Shown in pieces: positions 27,203-34,378 of a stretch of DNA of 50,636 nt. The DNA is taken from contig CAMDML010000014.1 of assembly GCA_945902215.1 (NCBI GenBank), positions 1 to 50,636 on the forward strand. The letters are read 5' to 3'. Within the stretch, counting starts at the first letter, position 1. Each line of letters opens with the position of its first letter. Source of the DNA: Klebsiella pneumoniae. Lineage in GTDB: Bacteria; Pseudomonadota; Gammaproteobacteria; Pseudomonadales; Pseudohongiellaceae. Made by a program: the position numbers and the translations under genes. The notes below the pieces were generated by a model. It had not been told where the DNA came from and did no database searches. It saw only the letters and a list, made by a program, of their open reading frames with translations.

Positions 27203-28228
27203 TCAAGGCTCTACTTCAGTGCCATCGGCAAAGCGCGCAAAACGTCCGCGCCGGCCGTGTACCTGATCGGCACGCGGCCAGGGCCAGCCACCGAATTGCG
27301 TACGCTGGTAATCCGAGAAGGCCTGCATCAGTTCCTCACGAGTGTTCATCACGAAGGGTCCGTGCTGTGCCACCGGCTCGCTGATCGGCCGCCCTTGCAG
27401 CAACAACAAGCGCGCCGGTTCTTCACTGTTCTTCAGGGCTACCGCGACATCAGCTTGCAGTTTAAGCCCATGCCGTGCGGCAATTGTATGCCCGCCAATC
27501 TTCACGCTGCGCCCTTCGAAAAAATACAGTGCGCGGTTCAGGCCACTTGCCGCTGCGGGCAGTTCCCACTCAGCATCAGGCGCGAGGTCGATGATCCAGA
27601 CGGCAACACCATTGGCCAGATCAGCTGCCCAGGAATCCGGCGGAGGCGGCAGTGCTTTTGCGTCTTTGTAGTCACCCGCGGTAATTTCCACTTTGATCGT
27701 GCGCCCTTCACTGTCCTGTTCCTTCACTACTGGCAGATCCTTGCCCCAGAACATCGCGAAGTGCGGTTCCACCATCTTGCTTTTCGCCGGCAGGTTCAGC
27801 CAAACCTGAAACAGTAACAGGGGATTACCCTTGTCCGCATGCAGCAACGGAAACATTTCGCTGTGTTGCACTCCCTTGCCTGCTGTCATCCATTGCACAT
27901 CACCGTCGCCGTAGCGACCGGCCGCGCCCAGCGAGTCGGCGTGATCGACCAGTCCCTGTTGCACCACCGTGATCGTTTCGAAACCGCGATGTGGATGGTT
28001 GGGAAAACCCGGCACCTTGGCACCGTGATACATGCGCCAGCCGTCACGGATTTCGAAATCCATACCGATATTGCGGCCGGTAAGTGCAGCAGCGGGGCCA
28101 AGCCCGTCGTTGCCTTTGGGAAAGTCATCCTTGTGAAAGGCGCAAAACAGAAAAGGATCGTAGGTGCGCCACTGGAAACCCAGCGGCTGGATGTCGAGGA
28201 TCACGCTGCTATTCATGGAGGAACTCAT
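27203..28228 (-). CDS. Pirin family protein (bicupin)
   Basis: Cupin-fold iron protein; some bacterial pirins have quercetinase activity, others bind pyruvate dehydrogenase, and most are uncharacterised. Metal ligands are visible in NHPHRGFETIT and GVQHSEMFP (His, His, His, Glu). A pirin C-terminal cupin follows (LNRALYFFEGRSVKIGG, AARLLLLQG-type segment). Start 28228 leaves 8 bases after the upstream gene; longer starts would overlap it. A 12-bp tandem duplication at 28215-28238 spans the first codons and gives the alternative ATG at 28216. Confidence 0.88.
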   Translation of the reverse strand: MSSSMNSSVILDIQPLGFQWRTYDPFLFCAFHKDDFPKGNDGLGPAAALTGRNIGMDFEIRDGWRMYHGAKVPGFPNHPHRGFETITVVQQGLVDHADSLGAAGRYGDGDVQWMTAGKGVQHSEMFPLLHADKGNPLLLFQVWLNLPAKSKMVEPHFAMFWGKDLPVVKEQDSEGRTIKVEITAGDYKDAKALPPPPDSWAADLANGVAVWIIDLAPDAEWELPAAASGLNRALYFFEGRSVKIGGHTIAARHGLKLQADVAVALKNSEEPARLLLLQGRPISEPVAQHGPFVMNTREELMQAFSDYQRTQFGGWPWPRADQVHGRRGRFARFADGTEVEP

Positions 28229-28236
28229 GGTGGAAC

Positions 28237-28611
28237 TCACGGTGATGTGCGGGCCATTTGTAGAAAGGGAGCGATCGAGAACCATGCTATCGCTCCGACC
28301 AAGGCGAGATACACGACGAAACGTAGTGGATTCTCCCGTGCGATATCCAGCAAGGTGCGAGCTTTGCCAGTGGCTTTCAAGTCGGCATGTTCACGCTGGA
28401 CACGCTGCTGTCTTTCCGTGCTGTAGGCATCCAGCAAAGCTCTGGCTTCCGTGAAGCGATTTTCATCGTTCAGCCACAATCCTGGTAGCGAGATGCTCCA
28501 GGTGCCAGCACTGGTTTCGTACACGTCGATGGCATGGGCTGCCAACAGCGCATGGACTTCATCCAACTCATCGGCCGGTACGTTGCGCAAGTTCATCAGC
28601 AGGATTGCCAT
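28237..28611 (-). CDS. Small membrane protein, DUF6164-like
   Basis: 124 aa. An N-terminal soluble part (MAILLMNLRNVPADELDEVHALLAAHAIDVYE) resembles a ferredoxin-like fold acting on a small ligand or partner. A charged helix (STERQQRVQREHADLKATGK) and a single C-terminal membrane span (FVVYLALVGAIAWFSIAPFL) follow. This layout fits the DUF6164 family as I remember it; no function is known. It lies between the pirin and a four-helix membrane protein in one apparent operon. Confidence 0.7.
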   Translation of the reverse strand: MAILLMNLRNVPADELDEVHALLAAHAIDVYETSAGTWSISLPGLWLNDENRFTEARALLDAYSTERQQRVQREHADLKATGKARTLLDIARENPLRFVVYLALVGAIAWFSIAPFLQMARTSP

Positions 28612-28632
28612 GCTACTTACCCGCCCCAGGCT

Positions 28633-29112
28633 TCACGCACCATAGTAATAGGCAGTCAAACGCCCGCAGGCGAGCGTGCCGATCCAGATTGCCAGCGACA
28701 GCAAGGCCGCCGCCTTCACGCGCAGTGGCACCCCGTTATGGCTGTCCCACCTGAACTGGTCGCGCAGGAGCGCCACATGCATAAACAGTGCATTGAGTCC
28801 GCCCAAGGCAATCAGCCCCAGCTTGAGCTGAAAGGCAGGGTTACCCGAATACTCCAGCGGCATGAACATGAACAACACGCCGCCGCTGAGCACCACTCCG
28901 AAAAACAGCCACCACAGACAGGGCAGAATGTGCTTCATCAATGCCACTGACGACACCGCACGGTTAAAGCCCAGCAGCCGCAAATCGAGCATGGCAATGC
29001 CGCCGAAAAAACCCCCAGTCATGGCAATGTGGAAAATTTCGGCTATCGGAAAGCCCCATAACAGGCTGTTCAGCCAATTAGTAATTGCGGAATCGTTAAG
29101 GGTTTCAAACAC
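28633..29112 (-). CDS. Four-helix inner-membrane protein (DUF6644/DUF2214-like)
   Basis: 159 aa with about four hydrophobic segments (GFPIAEIFHIAMTGGFFGG, LWWLFFGVVLSGGVLFMFM, LIALGGLNALFMHVALL, and the C-terminal LLSLAIWIGTLACG). Histidines in FHIAM, MKHILP and MHVALL are spaced as in small haem-binding four-helix bundles; haem binding is inference. The start is GTG 29112 with GGGAG 7 bases upstream. It heads the minus-strand run to mobA. Confidence 0.7.
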   Translation of the reverse strand: MFETLNDSAITNWLNSLLWGFPIAEIFHIAMTGGFFGGIAMLDLRLLGFNRAVSSVALMKHILPCLWWLFFGVVLSGGVLFMFMPLEYSGNPAFQLKLGLIALGGLNALFMHVALLRDQFRWDSHNGVPLRVKAAALLSLAIWIGTLACGRLTAYYYGA

Positions 29113-29224
29113 GGCAGGACTCCCGGAAAGCAGTCATATTAACCCGACTTCGCCCGTTGGGCGAAGTGGGAACCTTGTGCTTTAATCAAGCACAGTAGTA
29201 TCCCTCTGTTCATGGAGAAAGTTC

Positions 29225-32125
29225 ATGCCCCTGTTCACCGCTATTGGCTCTGCCCGGCTACGCCAAACCTTCGCTGCCCTGTTTCTGCTGACCCTCGCTG
29301 CCTGCGGCGAAACACCCCCTGCGGCTGATGCCGGAGCGGCAGATCCCGCTACATCCGGTTACACCCTCGTCGAAACGGTCGCGGCCGACAGTGATGAGAT
29401 CGTGATCCCATACAGCAAGTACCAGCTCGACAACGGCCTGACCGTGATCCTGCATGAAGACCATTCCGACCCCCTGATCCATGTCGACGCCACCTACCAC
29501 GTCGGCTCCGCCAGAGAGGAAGCCCAGCGCAGCGGCTTCGCCCACTTCTTCGAGCACATGATGTTTCAGGGCTCCGAGAACGTGGCTGACGAAGAGCATT
29601 TCAAGATCGTCTCGGAAGTGGGCGGCACCCTGAACGGCTCCACCGACTTTGACCGCACCAACTATTTCGAAACCGTACCCAGCAACCAGCTTGAAACGAT
29701 GCTGTGGCTGGAAGCCGACCGCATGGGTTACTTTCTCGACGCCGTGACCCAGGAAAAATTCGAGACGCAGCGCTCAACGGTGAAGAACGAGCGCAACCAG
29801 AGTTACGAAAATGCACCCTACGGCCTGTGGACCGAAAAAACTTTCACAGCCATGTTCCCGCCGGAGCATCCGTATTCCTGGATGCCGATCGGTTTCGTTG
29901 ATGATCTGGACGCCGCCACTCTGGATGACCTCAAGCAATTTTTCTTGCGCTGGTATGGACCCAACAATGCCACGCTGACCATCGGTGGCAATGTTGACCA
30001 ACAACAGGCGCTCGACCTCGTTGTAAAATATTTCGGCGAAATTCCAGCAGGTCCCGCAGTGCTGCCGGCAACCAAGACTCCGGCGGTACTGGATGCGGAC
30101 CGCTATATTTCCTACATCGATCCGAACATCCGGTTCCCCGCACTGCTGATCACTTACCCCTCGGTGCCGCTCGACCATCCCGATCGCGTTGCCTTGTCGG
30201 CACTCAATGAAATCATTGGGGTCGGCCGCAAATCCTATTTTTACAAGGAATTTATCCTGACCCAAAAAGCGATTCAGGCGCAGGCTTTTTCGAACAACCT
30301 TGAACTGTCCGGCCTGATGACCTACTTCGTGCTGCCCTTTCCGGGCACACCGCTGAGCGCCTTTGAAGCCGACATTCGCAATGTGTTTGCGAATTTCAAC
30401 GCCGACTCGATCAGCGACGACGACATCCAGATTTACAAAGCTACGCAGGAAGCCAATCTGCTGCGCAGTCTCTCCAGCGTCAGCGGCAAGGTCTCACAAC
30501 TGGCCGCGAACCAGACCTTCCTCGGCAACCCGAACATGATCCAGCAGGAACTCGACGACATTCGTGCACTAACCAAAGAAAGTGTCATTCGCGTATTTGA
30601 CACCTACATGAAAGACAAACCGGCGGTGTACCTCAGCATCGTGCCGCCAAGTGCACCTGATATTGTTGCCAAGCTTGATGACTTCACGATTCCCGCGCGG
30701 ATTGCCCAAGTCAGTGGTAATGATGTGGTCCTGGAACAGCGCATCGGTGGCACCGCGCTCGCCCGTTCCATACGCCCGACCCCGGCAGCCAACCCGCTGG
30801 TCACAATGCCGGAATTCTGGGAACAAACGCAGGACAACGGCATCTCCTGGATCGGCACCCGCAACACTGAAGTGCCACTCGTCAGCCTGCGGCTCGTATT
30901 CGACGGCGGCCATTTGCTGGAAGACCCGGCCCAATACGGCCTCGCCCAGCTGACCGCGAGCATGATGAACGAAGGCACCACGCTGCACTCCGCAGAAGAT
31001 TTCGAAAAGGAACTCGACAAACTCGGTAGCGCTATCGGTGTCGGTGCCGGCAGCGAAAATTTCTCGATCACCGTGCAGAGTCTTGAACGCAATCTTGATG
31101 CCACGCTGACCCTGCTTGAGGAGCGCCTGTTCAATTCTGCTTTCACCCAAGCTGACCTCGACCGCCTGAAGCAGCAGGCTATTGAAGGCCTGGAGTCGGA
31201 GAAAGAAGACCCGGCATCGATAGCAGCAAACGTCTACCGCCGGCTTATCTACGGTGATGACCATGCCTTTTCCGTTTCACCGGTTGGTCAGGTCGCCACC
31301 TTGCAGGGTCTTACACTGGAAGATGTTGCAGCGTTCAGCAAGCGCAATCTGGTCTCACAAGCCTTGAAGGTGGTTGTCGTCGGCGACTTGCCGCAGGAAG
31401 ACGTGATTGCCAAACTTGGCTTTCTGCAGAACCTGCCGAATGAAACGGTAAGCCTGCGCGCCCAACCAGCAACGCCGCAACTTGCCGGCGGCACGCTGTA
31501 TCTGGTCGACAAGCCCGGCGCCGCGCAGTCTGAAATCCGCATCGGTTACATGGGCACACTGACCAACGATGCTACCGGCGAATATTTCGAACGCTCCCTG
31601 ATGAACTTTGTGCTGGGCGGCGCGTTCAACAGCCGCATCAACCTGAACCTGCGCGAAGACAAAGGCTACAGCTACGGCGCGCGCAGCGGCTTCGCGGCCA
31701 GCAAGTTAGCCGGACCCTTCACCGCTTCCGCCGGAGTGCGTACCGACAGCACAGCCGACTCCGTAGTACAGTTCATGAACGAAATTACCGGCTATCGTAC
31801 AGATGGCATCACCCCGGAAGAATTGCAGTTCACCAAGGACGCCATCGGCCAGAACGAAGCGCTGGATTACGAAACGCCCGGCCAGAAAGCCAGCTTGCTC
31901 GAACAGATCATCACCTACGATCTGCAAAGCGATTTCGTGCGCCGTCAGCAGGATCTCATTACCAACCTGACCACTGAGCGTGTCAATACACTGGCGCGCA
32001 CACATCTGCCAGTAGAAAACATGATCATTCTGGTAGTAGGAGACAAGGCAACAACCTACGACTCGCTGGTAGCGCTGGGTTACCCGATTGTGGAACTGGA
32101 CGTGGAAGGGAATCCGGTGGAGTAA
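29225..32125 (+). CDS. M16 family zinc metalloprotease, lipoprotein, double-length
   Basis: Two-module pitrilysin/insulinase-type peptidase of 966 aa. The lipobox LLTLAAC puts the lipidated cysteine at residue 27, so it is membrane-anchored in the envelope. The inverted zinc motif HFFEH is at 107-111, with the distal glutamate E189 in VKNERNQSYEN. The second half is an inactive-type M16C module ending with the R/Y pair region INLNLREDKGYSYGARSGF. GGAGAA precedes the ATG. It probably clears peptides in the periplasm; it stands alone, divergent from the membrane-protein gene. Confidence 0.93.
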   Translation: MPLFTAIGSARLRQTFAALFLLTLAACGETPPAADAGAADPATSGYTLVETVAADSDEIVIPYSKYQLDNGLTVILHEDHSDPLIHVDATYHVGSAREEAQRSGFAHFFEHMMFQGSENVADEEHFKIVSEVGGTLNGSTDFDRTNYFETVPSNQLETMLWLEADRMGYFLDAVTQEKFETQRSTVKNERNQSYENAPYGLWTEKTFTAMFPPEHPYSWMPIGFVDDLDAATLDDLKQFFLRWYGPNNATLTIGGNVDQQQALDLVVKYFGEIPAGPAVLPATKTPAVLDADRYISYIDPNIRFPALLITYPSVPLDHPDRVALSALNEIIGVGRKSYFYKEFILTQKAIQAQAFSNNLELSGLMTYFVLPFPGTPLSAFEADIRNVFANFNADSISDDDIQIYKATQEANLLRSLSSVSGKVSQLAANQTFLGNPNMIQQELDDIRALTKESVIRVFDTYMKDKPAVYLSIVPPSAPDIVAKLDDFTIPARIAQVSGNDVVLEQRIGGTALARSIRPTPAANPLVTMPEFWEQTQDNGISWIGTRNTEVPLVSLRLVFDGGHLLEDPAQYGLAQLTASMMNEGTTLHSAEDFEKELDKLGSAIGVGAGSENFSITVQSLERNLDATLTLLEERLFNSAFTQADLDRLKQQAIEGLESEKEDPASIAANVYRRLIYGDDHAFSVSPVGQVATLQGLTLEDVAAFSKRNLVSQALKVVVVGDLPQEDVIAKLGFLQNLPNETVSLRAQPATPQLAGGTLYLVDKPGAAQSEIRIGYMGTLTNDATGEYFERSLMNFVLGGAFNSRINLNLREDKGYSYGARSGFAASKLAGPFTASAGVRTDSTADSVVQFMNEITGYRTDGITPEELQFTKDAIGQNEALDYETPGQKASLLEQIITYDLQSDFVRRQQDLITNLTTERVNTLARTHLPVENMIILVVGDKATTYDSLVALGYPIVELDVEGNPVE

Positions 32126-32210
32126 GAGAGACTACCGGCTCCCGCGCACCTCCGAAAACAAGGGCATGACTTTTGGCCAGAACCGAACCAGAAACAGAAG
32201 ATACAACTCC

Positions 32211-32453
32211 ATGACAAAACTCCATTTGCTTGGCTACTCTCTGTTTACCAAGACTCTGTTTACCAAGACTCTGTTTACCAAGACTCTATTTACCAAGACG
32301 CTGCTTACTTATGCTCTGGTTGTCGTCAGCTCCTTTGCGTGCGCCCAGAGCGCCAATGTTACCCACACTCGCATGCTCAATGCCGAAGACTGGGGCACCG
32401 GCACTACTGTGGGCGTGGAAGGCGGGCTGCAAGGAGAAGTGGCGCCGGAATGA
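32211..32453 (+). CDS. Small exported protein with a repeated LFTKT segment
   Basis: 80 aa, no family recognised. Four tandem LFTKT units (residues 11-30) lead into a hydrophobic stretch (LLTYALVVVSSFACAQ) that looks like the core and cleavage site of a signal peptide, so the repeats enlarge its N-region. The mature part would be only about 36 residues (SANVTHTRMLNAEDWGTG and on). The stop overlaps the next gene's ATG by 4 bases, supporting real translation and coupling. Upstream Shine-Dalgarno is weak (ATACAACTCC). Confidence 0.55.
   Translation: MTKLHLLGYSLFTKTLFTKTLFTKTLFTKTLLTYALVVVSSFACAQSANVTHTRMLNAEDWGTGTTVGVEGGLQGEVAPE
32241..32300 (+). repeat. 15-bp direct repeat, four tandem copies
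   Basis: CTGTTTACCAAGACT occurs three times exactly (32241-32255, 32256-32270, 32271-32285), then once with two changes (32286-32300). The unit is a multiple of three, so the copy number can change without shifting the frame of the exported protein it encodes. Confidence 0.9.
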
Positions 32454-32980
32454 CGCAGCTACTCGTCACTACCGGGCCTGAATCCAGCGGCAAGACCACG
32501 CTCGCGGAACAACTGGGCGGCGCCTTGCGGGCGCCGCTCGTTACGGAAGCATCGCGTGACTATCTCACCGACGTGTATCGCAGAAAGCCTGACTATCAAT
32601 ATCAGCCTGACGACCTGCTCCAGATTGCACGCCTGCAACACGAACGTGAACTACAGGCACTGCAACCCAAACCGGCACATCTCGTCTGCGATACCGACCT
32701 GCTTGTTATCCTGATCTGGAGCGAAGTAAAGTATGGTAAGGTCGATCCCGCCCTCACGAAGCTTTTTGAGCAGTCACTCGCCAGCACCCAACGCACCTAC
32801 CTGCTGTGCGACCCCCGCATTCCCTGGCAACCTGATCCGCTGAGGGAAAACCCGCATGACCGCAACGCATTGTTCGACCGCTATATGGTAAAACTGAAAG
32901 TATTGGGCGCTGAATTCACCATAGTTACCGGCTCCGAAAGCGAACGTTTGGTGCAAGCACAAAGGATGACAAAGACATGA
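32450..32980 (+). CDS. NadR-like AAA ATPase / ribosylnicotinamide kinase domain protein
   Basis: 176 aa. The Walker A loop is at the N-terminus (TTGPESSGKTTLAEQL, residues 7-22), and the rest follows the kinase half of NadR (EASRDYLTDV, DTDLLVILIWSEVKYG, LLCDPRIPWQPDPLRENP). The nucleotidyltransferase and DNA-binding parts of NadR are absent. Stand-alone versions are usually annotated as nicotinamide-riboside kinase-like and often sit beside PnuC transporters or TonB receptors. Here both flanking genes overlap by 4 bases. The true substrate (nicotinamide riboside, thiamine or another) is open. Confidence 0.82.
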   Translation: MTQLLVTTGPESSGKTTLAEQLGGALRAPLVTEASRDYLTDVYRRKPDYQYQPDDLLQIARLQHERELQALQPKPAHLVCDTDLLVILIWSEVKYGKVDPALTKLFEQSLASTQRTYLLCDPRIPWQPDPLRENPHDRNALFDRYMVKLKVLGAEFTIVTGSESERLVQAQRMTKT

Positions 32981-33666
32981 GTGCAAAGGAACACCATTTC
33001 TCACAACGCAGCGGCTGGCTGCGTGCCGCCGTGTTGGGCGCGAACGATGGCATCGTATCTACAGCCAGCCTGCTGCTGGGCGTAGCGGCGGCCGGCACAG
33101 GGCGTGAGGAAATTTTATTGGCGGGAATTGCTGGCCTGATTGCCGGCGCTATGTCGATGGCCGCAGGCGAATATGTCTCTGTCAGCTCACAGGCAGACTC
33201 CGAAGCTGCCGATCTCCAGCGCGAAAGCGACTCACTGAAGCACAATGTCGAAGTCGAGCTCGAGGAGCTGACCCAGATCTATGAAGAACGCGGACTCGAA
33301 CGCGGGTTGGCAGCACAGGTAGCGGCGCAATTAACTGCCCACGATGCCCTGTCTGCCCATGCCCGCGACGAATTGGGCTTGTCAGAAATCCATACCGCAC
33401 GCCCCCTGCAGGCCGCACTGGCTTCAGCATTCACCTTCGCCGTCGGTGCTGCACTGCCCTTGTTTATTGCAGCCTTCAGTCCCCGGCAGTTGTTGACACC
33501 TTTGGTATCCGGTGGCTCGCTGATTACGCTCGTCCTGCTTGGCGCACTCGCGGCCCAGGCTGGCGGCGCCAGCCTGGGTAAAAGTGTGCTGCGAGTCACC
33601 TTTTGGGGCGCGCTGGCAATGGCTGCTACGATGGGCGTCGGCTTACTTTTTGAAACAGTGGTATAA
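32977..33666 (+). CDS. VIT1/CCC1 family transporter
   Basis: Predicted inner-membrane iron/manganese exporter. Signatures: LRAAVLGANDGIVSTASLLLGV at the first helix (split for length: GANDGIVSTASLLLGV is the diagnostic part) and GAMSMAAGEYVSVSSQ at the second. The cytoplasmic helical, acidic region (EVELEELTQIYEERGL) can bind metal, and three C-terminal helices follow. 229 aa. Its ATG overlaps the stop of the NadR-like gene. Confidence 0.92.
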   Translation: MSAKEHHFSQRSGWLRAAVLGANDGIVSTASLLLGVAAAGTGREEILLAGIAGLIAGAMSMAAGEYVSVSSQADSEAADLQRESDSLKHNVEVELEELTQIYEERGLERGLAAQVAAQLTAHDALSAHARDELGLSEIHTARPLQAALASAFTFAVGAALPLFIAAFSPRQLLTPLVSGGSLITLVLLGALAAQAGGASLGKSVLRVTFWGALAMAATMGVGLLFETVV

Positions 33667-33705
33667 CGCGGTCATCATCAACACCCGTCGAGACGGCAAC
33701 ATCCC

Positions 33706-34050
33706 ATGCCCACATTACCGCCCTGCCCCAAGTGCAAATCAGAATTTACCTACACGATCGATGAATTGTGGATCTGTCCCGAATGCGGGCATGAGTGGTC
33801 GGATATCCATATTGCAATCGTTGAAGAACCAGGCAAAGTCGTGCGCGACGCTTTCGGCAATGTGCTGGCGGATGGCGACACCGTTACCGTCATCAAGGAT
33901 TTGAAGGTCAAAGGTTCTTCGTCGGTAGTGAAAGTTGGCACGCGTGTAAAAAACATCCGCCTGGTTGAAGGCGATCACGACATCGACTGCAAGATCGACG
34001 GCATTGGTGCGATGAAGCTGAAATCAGAATTTGTCAAAAAAGCAACTTGA
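33706..34050 (+). CDS. yjdM: Zinc-ribbon protein YjdM (PhnA family)
   Basis: 114 aa. The N-terminal zinc ribbon ([16 protein letters not shown]) and the PhnA core ([28 protein letters not shown], given in parts [15 protein letters not shown] and [10 protein letters not shown]) are nearly diagnostic. Despite the old name PhnA, no phosphonate role is established. 39 bases after the VIT1 gene and upstream of the riboswitch, probably the end of the 32.2-34.05 kb unit. Confidence 0.95.
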   Translation: MPTLPPCPKCKSEFTYTIDELWICPECGHEWSDIHIAIVEEPGKVVRDAFGNVLADGDTVTVIKDLKVKGSSSVVKVGTRVKNIRLVEGDHDIDCKIDGIGAMKLKSEFVKKAT

Positions 34051-34104
34051 GTACCCGCACGCTCTTTCGTTTGTATTGCCCACCGCCAGCGCCAGTGTTA
34101 AGGT

Positions 34105-34217
34105 GCGCCCGTCCTAAGGGGTGGACTCTTGCTGCACAGCTATTTACAGCAATAAGAGAGTCCTGAGATCAAACCCTTTGAACCTGAACCAGTTAATACT
34201 GGCGTAGGAATAGGCGC
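34105..34217 (+). promoter_or_regulatory. TPP (thiamine pyrophosphate) riboswitch, THI element
   Basis: All consensus parts are present. The 5' GGGGTG is at 34118-34123, CTGAGA at 34163-34168, ACCC at 34173-34176, and the long 3' core GAACCTGAACC...TAATACTGGCGTAGGAA ends at 34210. P1 forms from TCCTA (34112-34116) with TAGGA (34205-34209), extended by GCGCC (34105-34109) with GGCGC (34213-34217). P3 forms from GGACTCTT (34123-34130) with AAGAGAGTCC (34154-34163), and a GCTG/CAGC inner helix adds a P3 extension. It lies in the 328-base gap before the receptor at 34379, so receptor synthesis should fall when TPP is plentiful. Confidence 0.95.
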
Positions 34218-34324
34218 GCTTTTATCCAGTCGTCATGTCCAGCTGCCGCTCCGAGGCAGTTTGTTCCGGTCCAACTGCCACACCACCGCAGTGTGTTCCG
34301 CGCCATGACAGTGGGATTCCCGCA

Positions 34325-34376
34325 CTTTCTCCGTCGTACTAACTGTGTTGCTTAACCTTTAGTTATACGGAGAAAG
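34325..34376 (+). promoter_or_regulatory. Shine-Dalgarno-sequestering hairpin (riboswitch expression platform)
   Basis: CTTTCTCCGT (34325-34334) is an exact 10-bp complement of ACGGAGAAAG (34367-34376), which contains the ribosome binding site two bases before ATG 34379. A second stem, GGCAGTT/AACTGCC (34255-34261 with 34273-34279), lies between aptamer and hairpin, and AGTGGGA...TCCCGCACT (34310-34327, one bulge) competes with the left arm. No T run follows, so control of translation, not termination, is the likelier mode. Confidence 0.75.
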
Positions 34377-34378
34377 GC

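Noticed and set aside
32241-32300. Tandem repeats as a possible CRISPR array
   Set aside because: The units are 15 bp with no spacers between them and encode an in-frame peptide repeat.
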